Assembly (NCBI GenBank): GCA_964400735.1
Contig: CAYNVQ010000001.1
Span: forward strand, 310,001 to 374,000
DNA length: 64,000 bases
From: CAYNVQ01 sp964400735
GTDB lineage: Bacteria; Acidobacteriota; Aminicenantia; Aminicenantales; Aminicenantaceae
Direction: 5' to 3'
Below, in pieces: positions 1-8,132 of the stretch. Position numbers and translations under genes: made by a program. The stretch's first letter is position 1; each line of letters starts with the position of its first letter. The notes beneath the pieces are model-generated. The model was not told the DNA's origin. It was given only the letters and a program-made list of their open reading frames with translations, and ran no database searches.

Positions 1-1
1 G

Positions 2-142
2 TTCGCTGTCGAAGAATTGAAAATGGACGAAATAGCCCAGGTCCTTCAGGTTAGTCTTGGTACAGTGAAAGCCAGCGTCCATCGGGCCCGGATGAAACTT
101 CGGTCCTGGCTTTCGGATTCGTCAAAGGAGCCGACAGAATGA
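2..142 (+). CDS. ECF RNA polymerase sigma factor, C-terminal end (5' truncated by window)
   Basis: An open frame enters from the left edge and ends at TGA 140-142. The 46 visible residues form a typical sigma-70 region 4 helix-turn-helix: a helix with the residues MDEIAQVL, the turn QVSLGTVKASV, and the recognition-helix end HRARMKLR, which contacts the -35 element in this family. The stop overlaps the start of the next gene (ATGA, 139-142), the usual arrangement of an ECF sigma gene with its anti-sigma gene. It probably drives its own four-gene operon (inference). Regions 2 and the rest of the gene lie outside the window, so the ECF subgroup cannot be named. Confidence 0.88.
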   Translation, partial: FAVEELKMDEIAQVLQVSLGTVKASVHRARMKLRSWLSDSSKEPTE

Positions 143-819
143 TATGTAAGGAATTGGAGAGATACGATAGAGGGGAGCTCGATGAGGCCGAATTCAGGCT
201 GCACGCGTCCGTCTGCTCAATCTGCAGAGAAGCTCTCCGGCTTGATAGGGAGGTCATGTCCCTGGCAAAAACTACGCGAAAACACATTGAAGCGCCGCAA
301 CTCTGGAGCCGCATCGAGAAAGGCCTTCGAGGGGATTTCGCTGCAAAAGATTTTAAGGTAAAAAAACTCTGGGCAGGAAGGAGTCTAAAGCTTGGTTGGC
401 TTTCGAATCGTCGGAAATCCCTTTGGCTCATTCCGGCAACGGCCGTCCTTATTATCGGCGTTGGACTCGGGATTTACCTAGGCACGAAAAGTCGTGTTGC
501 GGATTCCGGTCTTTTAGCTCAAAACGTTCTCGTCAAAGTCGAACAAAAAGAACAGGAATACATGGAAGCCATCCGGGAACTGGAAAAACAGGCTCTTTCT
601 CGAATGGTCGATATGGATCTCGAGCTGGAGTTTCTCTACAGAGAACGCTTGGAAACCATCGATGCACAGATTGCGAAATGTCAGGAAGCTTTATCCTCGA
701 ATCCGGCAAACGCGCACATCCGAAGATATTTGATGGCCGCACTCCAGGATAAGAAAGATACATTGGCGGAAGTCCTGAATATTAACTCCGAAAAATCGGA
801 ATCAAGGAGGACAACATGA
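139..819 (+). CDS. Membrane anti-sigma factor with zinc-finger-like N-terminus
   Basis: This 226-residue protein starts inside the sigma gene's stop codon. Its N-terminus has H22-x3-C26-x2-C29, the zf-HC2/ZAS pattern of anti-sigma factors that clamp ECF sigma factors in the cytoplasm. One membrane segment lies at about 95-115. Residues 130-215 beyond the membrane are charged and helical, probably coiled coil, and would sense the envelope signal (inference). Gene order sigma, anti-sigma, DUF4097 protein, permease, with 4-bp overlaps, indicates one transcript. The stop overlaps the next start (ATGA, 816-819). Partner and signal are not identifiable from sequence. Confidence 0.85.
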   Translation: MICKELERYDRGELDEAEFRLHASVCSICREALRLDREVMSLAKTTRKHIEAPQLWSRIEKGLRGDFAAKDFKVKKLWAGRSLKLGWLSNRRKSLWLIPATAVLIIGVGLGIYLGTKSRVADSGLLAQNVLVKVEQKEQEYMEAIRELEKQALSRMVDMDLELEFLYRERLETIDAQIAKCQEALSSNPANAHIRRYLMAALQDKKDTLAEVLNINSEKSESRRTT

Positions 820-2495
820 TTAAAAATAATCGTTTATTGATTTTCTTTTGTCTATCGTTTTTTATGATGACTATCACCGCTGCTGCGTCAAGGCCGCTTT
901 TCAAAGCTAAACAATCCAGGTCGTTTTCCAAGACGATCGCCAGTTCACCGGGAAAAACACTTTACATAGACACCTATTCGGCCAATCTTTCCATCACCAA
1001 AGGCAGAGAAAATGCTGTCACGGTCGAAGCGGTTGTCGAAGTGAGCGATGAAGATGAGGATGTAGTCAAGTTTTTCCTGGAAGAAACACAGCTTCTTCTC
1101 GAACCTTTTGCCGATGGTCTCCGCCTCAAGCTGAGTTCGCCCATGGATAAACTTCGTAAAAGCGGAAAACCCCCGAAAGAGGGAATATATCGCCGATTTT
1201 ATCGTGGAGATAAATTTGTATTCAGGCTGTCCTATTCAGCCCGTCTGACTATCCATGTTCCCGCACGGCAATCTCTGGAGATCGAGAACGCTTACGGAGA
1301 TATCGGGATCAGCGGAGTAGAGGGAAATCTCCGAATAACCAACCGCTCCGGAGAGGTTCGTCTGGATGAGTGTGGCGGCATATTGAATATTCAAAACAGT
1401 TATGGCCCGGTAGAGATTCCCAGCTTCGGCGGGCCGGTGGAGATTAAAAATCCAAGTGGAGAGGTTCATCTGCAAAGGGTAGAAGGCAATGCCCTTGTAG
1501 AGAACAGCTATGCTTCCGTTCACTTCGATACGATCGGAGGCAAGCTCACCATCCATTCAAAGAGCAGTGCGGTGGAGGGGAGAGAAGTGAGCGGCGACTG
1601 CGAAATAACCTCATCTTATGATAAAATAAATGTCAGGGGAGTGAAGGGGAGTCTCACCATCAAAGGCCCAAGCTGTGAAGTCGAAGCTCACGACATCTCC
1701 AAGGAGGCTCGAATTGAAAACAGCTACAGCCCGGCATCGGTTTTCAAGGTAGGGGGAACCCTTAACCTGGTGAGCAGCTCAGGGGCAGTGACCGTCGATG
1801 ATATAGAAGGCGACGCTTTCATACACAGCTCCTACGATAAAACCTCCGTTTCGCGGGTCAAGGGCTCGGTCGAAATCGAAAGCCCCTCATCCTCTGTTAA
1901 CGTTCGTGAGATCGAGGGAAATGTCAAGATCGAATCCTCATACGATAACATCGTTGTCTCCGAGGTAAAAGGATGGCTCGACATTCGCTCTCAATCTGCG
2001 GGAGTCAGGGCCATAGACATAGGGAAGGACGCCTCTATAGTAACTTCTTACAACCGGATCGAAGCCTCCAGAATAGGCGGCGGCCTGAAAGTCGACGGAA
2101 GTTCTTCGAGCGTTCTTGCCGAGGATATCTCTGGAGATGTGAACATCCGCAATTCCTACGCGGGAGTCGTCCTCCACCGAACTTCGGGGTCGATTGAAGT
2201 GCACGGGAGCAGCAGCCGGATCGAAGTCGATCAGATAAGGAATCTTCCCGAGAAAGGTCGGATAGAACTCCTTACCACTTATGAACCGGTCCGTCTCACC
2301 CTGCCCGAAGGTGCGCATGTGGTCATCTCCGTGCTCCCAGGAGGAAAAATCTCTTCCGATTTTCCGGTCTTTCACGTAAGATCACAATCTGATAGCCTCA
2401 AAGCCGAGCTGGCCAAAGGAGGTGTCTCTGTCCGAATCGAGACAAGCGGAAGCATCGAAATCAAAAGCAGCCGGATCGAAGTGAAAAAACAATAA
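816..2495 (+). CDS. Secreted DUF4097-type beta-strand repeat protein
   Basis: A 559-residue protein with a signal peptide (about 1-24, ending near AAASRP). From about residue 150 to 510 it is a run of short repeats of roughly 20-40 residues with recurrent pieces such as ENSY, SSYDKI, VKGSLTI and SSSV, alternating beta strands with small residues. This is the DUF4097 putative-adhesin fold, a right-handed beta-helix-like repeat. The family is often encoded beside sigma/anti-sigma or PspC-type regulators; its biochemical role is not established. It overlaps the anti-sigma gene by 4 bp and is followed 3 bp later by a permease, so it is probably an envelope partner or sensor in the same response (inference). 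Confidence 0.82.
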   Translation: MIKNNRLLIFFCLSFFMMTITAAASRPLFKAKQSRSFSKTIASSPGKTLYIDTYSANLSITKGRENAVTVEAVVEVSDEDEDVVKFFLEETQLLLEPFADGLRLKLSSPMDKLRKSGKPPKEGIYRRFYRGDKFVFRLSYSARLTIHVPARQSLEIENAYGDIGISGVEGNLRITNRSGEVRLDECGGILNIQNSYGPVEIPSFGGPVEIKNPSGEVHLQRVEGNALVENSYASVHFDTIGGKLTIHSKSSAVEGREVSGDCEITSSYDKINVRGVKGSLTIKGPSCEVEAHDISKEARIENSYSPASVFKVGGTLNLVSSSGAVTVDDIEGDAFIHSSYDKTSVSRVKGSVEIESPSSSVNVREIEGNVKIESSYDNIVVSEVKGWLDIRSQSAGVRAIDIGKDASIVTSYNRIEASRIGGGLKVDGSSSSVLAEDISGDVNIRNSYAGVVLHRTSGSIEVHGSSSRIEVDQIRNLPEKGRIELLTTYEPVRLTLPEGAHVVISVLPGGKISSDFPVFHVRSQSDSLKAELAKGGVSVRIETSGSIEIKSSRIEVKKQ

Positions 2496-2498
2496 AAC

Positions 2499-4925
2499 AT
2501 GTTCAAGAACTATGTAAAAATCGCCATAAGAAATCTTTTCAAACAAAAGCTTCATTCCTTCATCAACATCATCGGTTTATCCATCGGAATTGCCAGCTGC
2601 ATCTTGATCTATTTATTCATCAGGAACGAATGGAGCTACGATAAATTTCACTCAAAAGCAGACACGCTCTATCGAGTCTATATCACGGAAAATCCTCCCC
2701 AGAGGGATGCCTTCTCGTATGTCGAGGCACCCTATCCCCTGGCAAGTGCCTTGAAACAGAGCTTTCCTGAAGTGAAACAGGCCGTCAGACTGGATGTGCG
2801 GATGGATATCGTCCGCTACGAGGAAAAGAACTTTACCCAGCGTTATCATCTGGCTGATCCGGAATTTTTCCAGATTTTTTCTTTCCCCTTGCTCCAAGGA
2901 AATAGGGACGAGGTTTTGCGCGATATCCACTCAGCGGTCCTCACCGAGAGCATGGCGGAAAAAATCTTCGGTCAGACCGCCCCTTTGAATAAGGTCATAT
3001 CCATAAAAGTGGGCGATGAATTCCAGGATTTTATGGTCAAAGGGATTGCCGCAAATGTCCCTTCAAACTCAAGCATCCGTTTCGACATCCTCATCCCTTT
3101 CGATAACGTCCATCGATACCGCTCAGAGCGGGCCCTCGATCACTGGTTCAACGTTTATTTCGAGACTTATGTCCAGCTCGATCGGCCCATGGATGCTTCC
3201 GAAATCGAAGGAAAGCTGCGCTCTGTGGTTAAGACCCATTACCCTGAAAGGTATACTGATATTGTGTCGCTACATCTTCAGCCCATAACCGATATACATT
3301 TGAATCCGAATATCCCGCAGGGATTCGAGCCGATAAGCAATCCGATATACACATACATTTTGCTGGGGATAGCCTTCCTGATACTCGGAGTAGCCTGCAT
3401 CAATTTTATGACACTCGCTGTCGGCCGGTCGGTCGGCAGAAGCAGGGAAGTCGGCGTGAGAAAGGTCCTCGGCGCCTCGAAATCTCAACTTACTGTACAG
3501 TTTTTGGGAGAGGCAATATTGTTGAGCTTTGCAGCGCTTGTTTTTAGCTTAATGCTGGTCTGGTTTTTCCTCCCTCTATTCAATAACATAACCAGCAAAG
3601 GATTGGTCTTCTCCTTCGAAGGAGGTACGATCCTGTTTTTGCTAGTGTTGACGCTTCTGGTGGGCACAGCAGCCGGCAGCTACCCGGCCTTTTTTCTTTC
3701 TCGGTATCAGCCCGTTCTTATCATGAGAAGGGATCCCGGTCAGGGGATCAAAGGCCAAAATCTGCTCGTCCGCAGTCTTGTCACCGGACAGTTCATCGTC
3801 TCCATCGGGCTGATCATTTGCACTTTTTTGATGAGCGACCAGCTCCGCTTCCTTCTGAACATGGACACAGGTTTTAACAAGGATCAGGTAATCGTAATCC
3901 AGAATCACAGCGCTCAAGAGCAAAACCATCAGCTGGTCGAGCGTTTGAGAAATTCTCTGAAAAATCAGCATGAAATCCTGGGAGTTTCTGGCGCGTCATC
4001 GACTTTTGCCAGGGATTGGACCGCTATGGGCTACACGGCGGATGATGGGACTTTCAAACAATTTTTTCAGCTAACGGTGGATTACGATTACCTTGAGACC
4101 ATGGGCATCGAATTGATAGAGGGGAGAAATTTTTCTAAAGACTACAGCACGGACCCCGAAGAAGCCCTCCTCGTGAATGAAGCCTTTGTGGACTATTTCA
4201 ACTGGGATTCCGGGGTAGGAAAAAGCCTTCCCGGAGGGAGGTTCTCGTCCCATCGCATCGTCGGGGTCGTCAAAAATTTCAATTTCGAATCCTTGAGAGA
4301 TGAAATTCGTCCGCTTGTCATGGTTCTGGATCCAGCAACTTTAGATAGAGGAGTAAACGATGTTACAACATCCTATCCGCCGAGGATGCTGAATTTCATC
4401 AATGTCAGGATTAAGCCGGGGAATGCAGGCATTTCCGTGGAGCTTCTAAAAAGAACATGGGAGAAGATTTCTCCCGGGCACCCTTTTGTGTTCAGCTTCC
4501 TGGATCAGGATGTGCAGCAGCAGTACCAGGATATCGCCCGATGGGAAAGGGTAGTGAGCGATGCATCCTTCCTCACCGTTTTTATTGCATGTCTCGGCTT
4601 GTTCGGATTATCCGTGCTATCGGTTTCCCGCCGCAGGAAAGAGATCGGTATACGCAAGGTTCTGGGAGCCTCTACGGCAAACATCGCGATCATGTTCTAC
4701 AAGGATTTCGCCTTTCTGGTCGTATTGGCTAATATCGTGTCGTGGCCGATTGCCTTCCTGGTCGTTAAACGCTGGCTGCAGGGCTTCGCTTATCGTGTCG
4801 ATATGGATATATTCAAATTCTTTTTTGCGGCTCTTATCGCCCTATTCGTCGCCTTGTTTACTGTCAGCTTGCAATCCATTAGAGCCGCACAAACAGAACC
4901 TGTTGAAACCATAAGGTACGAATGA
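2499..4925 (+). CDS. Orphan MacB/FtsX-type ABC permease, no prefix domain
   Basis: This 808-residue inner-membrane protein has two FtsX halves. TM1 is at about 20-41 (FINIIGLSIG), followed by a MacB-like periplasmic domain of about 240 residues, then TM2-4 at about 283-395 with GVRKVLGAS at 319-327. TM5 is at about 427-445, followed by a second periplasmic domain and TM6-8 at about 688-790 with GIRKVLGAS at 716-724. It ends in ETIRYE, matching the conserved MacB-type tail. In MacB and LolCE the cytoplasmic loops couple to an ATPase; none is encoded nearby. It is the last gene of the sigma/anti-sigma/DUF4097 operon (3-bp gap), so it is probably induced by that ECF sigma. The substrate is unknown. 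Confidence 0.87.
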   Translation: MFKNYVKIAIRNLFKQKLHSFINIIGLSIGIASCILIYLFIRNEWSYDKFHSKADTLYRVYITENPPQRDAFSYVEAPYPLASALKQSFPEVKQAVRLDVRMDIVRYEEKNFTQRYHLADPEFFQIFSFPLLQGNRDEVLRDIHSAVLTESMAEKIFGQTAPLNKVISIKVGDEFQDFMVKGIAANVPSNSSIRFDILIPFDNVHRYRSERALDHWFNVYFETYVQLDRPMDASEIEGKLRSVVKTHYPERYTDIVSLHLQPITDIHLNPNIPQGFEPISNPIYTYILLGIAFLILGVACINFMTLAVGRSVGRSREVGVRKVLGASKSQLTVQFLGEAILLSFAALVFSLMLVWFFLPLFNNITSKGLVFSFEGGTILFLLVLTLLVGTAAGSYPAFFLSRYQPVLIMRRDPGQGIKGQNLLVRSLVTGQFIVSIGLIICTFLMSDQLRFLLNMDTGFNKDQVIVIQNHSAQEQNHQLVERLRNSLKNQHEILGVSGASSTFARDWTAMGYTADDGTFKQFFQLTVDYDYLETMGIELIEGRNFSKDYSTDPEEALLVNEAFVDYFNWDSGVGKSLPGGRFSSHRIVGVVKNFNFESLRDEIRPLVMVLDPATLDRGVNDVTTSYPPRMLNFINVRIKPGNAGISVELLKRTWEKISPGHPFVFSFLDQDVQQQYQDIARWERVVSDASFLTVFIACLGLFGLSVLSVSRRRKEIGIRKVLGASTANIAIMFYKDFAFLVVLANIVSWPIAFLVVKRWLQGFAYRVDMDIFKFFFAALIALFVALFTVSLQSIRAAQTEPVETIRYE

Positions 4926-4978
4926 CTTCTTAGAAATTTGGCCGACAGAGAAATTTAGCGCCAGATAAATTTCCTTTT

Positions 4979-5024
4979 TTGTAGAACAAATCTCTTGACA
5001 CCTGTGAATTATTTGTTCTACAAT
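4979..5024 (+). promoter_or_regulatory. Promoter with 13-bp perfect inverted repeat, probable PadR operator
   Basis: TTGTAGAACAAAT (4979-4991) is mirrored exactly by ATTTGTTCTACAA (5011-5023), with 19 bp between the arms. Inside lies a near-consensus sigma-70 promoter: TTGACA at 4995-5000, an 18-bp spacer, and TACAAT at 5019-5024. The right arm overlaps the -10 element and the left arm sits just before the -35. A dimer bound here would block RNA polymerase. The next gene (5072) is a PadR repressor, so autoregulation is the simplest reading (inference). Confidence 0.72.
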
Positions 5025-5071
5025 TTAGGAAATATCGATGATTTTAAACGGTTAGCATGTGAGATAATGAC

Positions 5072-5401
5072 ATGAAATTTCTTTCGCGGTCCGAAGAGAT
5101 GATCCTTTTGTCTATCCTCAACCTTGGAAACGATGCCTACGTTGTCTCCATTCAGGAAGAATTGAACAGGATGACAGGGGAGACATGGGCCCTGGGTGGG
5201 TTGTTCGTAACTTTGGATAGGATGGGACGAAAGGGGTATGTCCAATCACGCCTTTCCAAGCCGACACCGGAAAGAGGCGGAAGAAGAAAAAGGCTCTACC
5301 GGCTAACGCCATCCGCTGTGGATGTTTTGAACGAGGTGAGAAAACTTCATGCTTCCATCTGGCAGAAAATCCCTGCTCTTAAGAAAGAAGATTTCGCATG
5401 A
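5072..5401 (+). CDS. PadR-family transcriptional regulator
   Basis: A 109-residue winged-helix protein of usual PadR length. The N-terminus MKFLSRSEEMILLSILNL is the first helix; GGLFVTLDRMGRKGYVQSR is the recognition helix and turn; PERGGRRKRLYRLT is the beta wing; a C-terminal dimer helix follows (VLNEVRKLHASIW). PadR proteins usually repress adjacent transporter or stress genes and release on ligand or phenolic binding. The stop overlaps the start of the prefix-domain permease (5398-5401, ATGA), so the two are translationally coupled. The inverted repeat at 4979-5023 is the probable operator. Confidence 0.9.
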   Translation: MKFLSRSEEMILLSILNLGNDAYVVSIQEELNRMTGETWALGGLFVTLDRMGRKGYVQSRLSKPTPERGGRRKRLYRLTPSAVDVLNEVRKLHASIWQKIPALKKEDFA

Positions 5402-8034
5402 TTCCTCCGGATGCCCCGAAAACTCCGCCACGGCCGCCCCGGATGGCGGAATGGGTTTTTAAGCACCTTTTCCCTGATAGGGAAATATTCACCACCATCG
5501 GAGATTTAGAAGAGATATTCCGCAGTATCTCCAAAGAGAGAGGTTCTCGAAAAGCCTGTCTCTGGTACTGGAGCCAACTTTTCCGAGCTTTTCCCCACCG
5601 ACTCATCGGATTTTTCTTTATGGATATCCCGTTATTCATCCTATCTCTTAAAATCTTGAGCCGGAACCTCCGTAAAAATAAAGTCTTTTCTTTTCTGAAC
5701 ATTGCGGCTCTCACTTTGGGACTAAGCTGCTTTTTTCTTATTTTCCTTTTCGCCAGATACGAGTTCACCTACGACAGTTTTCACCAGGACTACCATCATA
5801 TTTACAAAGTTCATCTCCAAGATTCCTCGGGAAATGGGCAACCTTCTTTTTCCTTCCCCCTAGCACCCGTGCTTGAAGCCCAGATCCCCGAGATCGAACA
5901 GACCGCGCAATACTGCTGGGCTTTCAATCCCATCGTGAAAATCGGCCAGAATATTTTTGAATCCTCGGGGAAATTCGCAGACGAAAATTTCTTGGAACTC
6001 TTTCATTTCCCCCTTCGACGCGGTATCGATCGTCCCCTTGCCGAGCCCTTCTCCATTATCCTGACAGATTCAGCGGCCGAACGATTTATCGGTGGGGCCG
6101 ACCCTATCGGAAAAACGCTTACGTTCATCATCCGGGGGGAAACTTGCGAGCTGACCGTTACCGGACTTATGGACGATCCGCCCCAAAATACACATTTCGA
6201 TTTTGACCTTCTCATTTCTTTTTCGACAACAGAGGCACTACCGAAATTCAAAGAACTTCTGGAAGCAGTTTCCTACCGCCTGATCGCTACCTACATTCAT
6301 CTCCACAAAGATACATTCGTTCCTAGGTGCGAAAAAAAAATTGTCGAGTTTTTAAAGCCGCTCAGATCGGAAGCTACACCGGATGTAGGATTGAGCTGCG
6401 GTCTTCAGCCCATCTCAGACATCAATTTGCGTCCGGATAACAAGGACAGCAGCGCTATCCGGATACTGTATCTCTATCTCTCTCTCGGAATCATCATCCT
6501 CATCATCGCCGGCATCAATTACGTGAACCTGGCCACGGCCCGCTCCTCGATCCGCCTGCGTGAGATCGGAGTGCGAAAGACGATAGGCGCTCAGAAGCGC
6601 CAGCTTATCAAACAATTCATCGGAGAAGCCATTCTTCTCGCCGCGGTTTCATTTGCCCTATCTCTCATCGTTCTCTGGTGTACACTTCCCATTCTCAACC
6701 GGTTTATGAATAAGGATATTAGTCTGAGCCTCTTTTTTAATGGATATCTATGGTTGGACACGCTGGGCATAGTTTTCCTTGTTGGCATCGCTGCAGGCCT
6801 TTACCCGGCCCTCTTTCTCTCATCATTTAAACCTGTACAAATCCTCAGGGGACCAACGCTAACTGCCGGAACGGCCGGATTCCGGCCGACCAGACTCCGC
6901 AATGTCCTGGTGGTCATGCAGTTTACCGTTTCCGTGGTCCTTATCAGCACAATGCTTTTTGTCCATCAGCAGGTCAAATACATCAAAACATGCGACCTTG
7001 GATTTGAGAAAAAAAATATTGTCGAAGCCTGGGTTCCGAAAAACTCCCTTATAATAAAAGATAGACTTCTTCAAAATCCACAGATCCTTGGAGTGACCTT
7101 GGCCAGCAACGGCATCTCCCTGTCGGGCCGAAAGGAATCTGGAGGGGAATTCGGGGATAGGATCAAGTATCTATCGGATTACGGCCTCCCGATAGAATTT
7201 TCTGCCCATCAAGTTCAGTGCGATCAGTCCTTTTTAGACGTTTTCAGCATTCCTCTTCTAGCCGGAAGAAATTTCTCAAACAAAATGAATGACGATCAAT
7301 CGGCCATCGTCAATGATACTTTTGCCCGCCAGCTCGGTCCCGAAAGTCCCCTCATGAAGAGGATTCAGATAAAGAGTTGGACAGATGAAAACGATGAGGG
7401 GAGGGACTTGATCATCATCGGCGTTGTCAAAGATTTTCACCACCAACCCCTTACCCACACCATAAAACCTCTTATCCTGACCCATACCGAAAGAAATTTC
7501 ATGCTGCTCTATGCTAAAGTTCGTGATGAAGATATGGCTGACGCCATGGCTGACGTCCAGAAAACGGTTCAGGAATCCAATCAGGGCGATATCCCTCCCA
7601 TCCATTATTTGGATGAAAGGATTCTCGATGTTTATAAAACGGAGGAGAATCAAGGTGCACTCCTATTGGCCTTCTCAATGCTCGCCATCTTAATCGCCTG
7701 CCTCGGGCTGTTCGGTCTGGCCGCTTTCACAACCGAACGAAAGACTAAAGAAATCGGAATCCGGAAGGTACTGGGCGCCCGAACAGGACATCTTTTTCTG
7801 ATGGTATTCAAGGATTTGGGAAAATTATCTCTTGTTGCCAATGTGATCGGTTGGCCTCTCGGGCTTTATTTTGTAAGACGCTGGATGGAAAATTTTGCCT
7901 ATCATGTGCCGATCCTGCCCTGGATTTTTCTTCTGACAGGTCTGATAGTTTTTGTGGCTATGCTGGTCACATCCGGAACCCAGATCGTTCGGGTATCCCG
8001 CATCAATCCTGCAGAAATTATAAAATTCGAGTGA
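5398..8034 (+). CDS. PadR-linked ABC permease with N-terminal prefix domain (type 2)
   Basis: An 878-residue protein. Residues 1-78 are a soluble extension (WVFKHLFPD, GDLEEIFRSI, LWYWSQ) of the kind called permease prefix domain 2. The permease proper begins near residue 80, and its start resembles the true N-terminus of the prefix-less paralogues. TM1 is at about 95-118; FtsX coupling motifs are GVRKTIGAQ near 392 and GIRKVLGAR near 788; large periplasmic domains follow TM1 and TM5. It ends in AEIIKFE, a diverged form of the family tail. It overlaps PadR by 4 bp. There is no ATPase alongside. The substrate is unknown; co-control by PadR is an inference from the coupling. Confidence 0.87.
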   Translation: MIPPDAPKTPPRPPRMAEWVFKHLFPDREIFTTIGDLEEIFRSISKERGSRKACLWYWSQLFRAFPHRLIGFFFMDIPLFILSLKILSRNLRKNKVFSFLNIAALTLGLSCFFLIFLFARYEFTYDSFHQDYHHIYKVHLQDSSGNGQPSFSFPLAPVLEAQIPEIEQTAQYCWAFNPIVKIGQNIFESSGKFADENFLELFHFPLRRGIDRPLAEPFSIILTDSAAERFIGGADPIGKTLTFIIRGETCELTVTGLMDDPPQNTHFDFDLLISFSTTEALPKFKELLEAVSYRLIATYIHLHKDTFVPRCEKKIVEFLKPLRSEATPDVGLSCGLQPISDINLRPDNKDSSAIRILYLYLSLGIIILIIAGINYVNLATARSSIRLREIGVRKTIGAQKRQLIKQFIGEAILLAAVSFALSLIVLWCTLPILNRFMNKDISLSLFFNGYLWLDTLGIVFLVGIAAGLYPALFLSSFKPVQILRGPTLTAGTAGFRPTRLRNVLVVMQFTVSVVLISTMLFVHQQVKYIKTCDLGFEKKNIVEAWVPKNSLIIKDRLLQNPQILGVTLASNGISLSGRKESGGEFGDRIKYLSDYGLPIEFSAHQVQCDQSFLDVFSIPLLAGRNFSNKMNDDQSAIVNDTFARQLGPESPLMKRIQIKSWTDENDEGRDLIIIGVVKDFHHQPLTHTIKPLILTHTERNFMLLYAKVRDEDMADAMADVQKTVQESNQGDIPPIHYLDERILDVYKTEENQGALLLAFSMLAILIACLGLFGLAAFTTERKTKEIGIRKVLGARTGHLFLMVFKDLGKLSLVANVIGWPLGLYFVRRWMENFAYHVPILPWIFLLTGLIVFVAMLVTSGTQIVRVSRINPAEIIKFE

Positions 8035-8066
8035 CCCAAAAAGGAAGTATCTCCAAAAAGTTTTGT

Positions 8067-8096
8067 TTGACCTCGTCGGCAGGTTTTGTTTAGACT
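8067..8096 (+). promoter_or_regulatory. Possible sigma-70 promoter for the M14 peptidase gene
   Basis: TTGACC at 8067-8072 and TAGACT at 8091-8096 are separated by 18 bp in the 98-bp gap before the gene at 8133. The ribosome-binding site GGGAG lies just before that ATG. The -10 match is only partial. Confidence 0.35.
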
Positions 8097-8132
8097 CAGG
8101 ATTATGAATTTCTATATGTAGGGAGTCACGCT

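Noticed and set aside
1260..2300. Periodic DNA similarity resembling a repeat array
   Set aside because: The period is in the DUF4097 protein repeats and keeps the reading frame; no constant spacer or repeat unit as in CRISPR.
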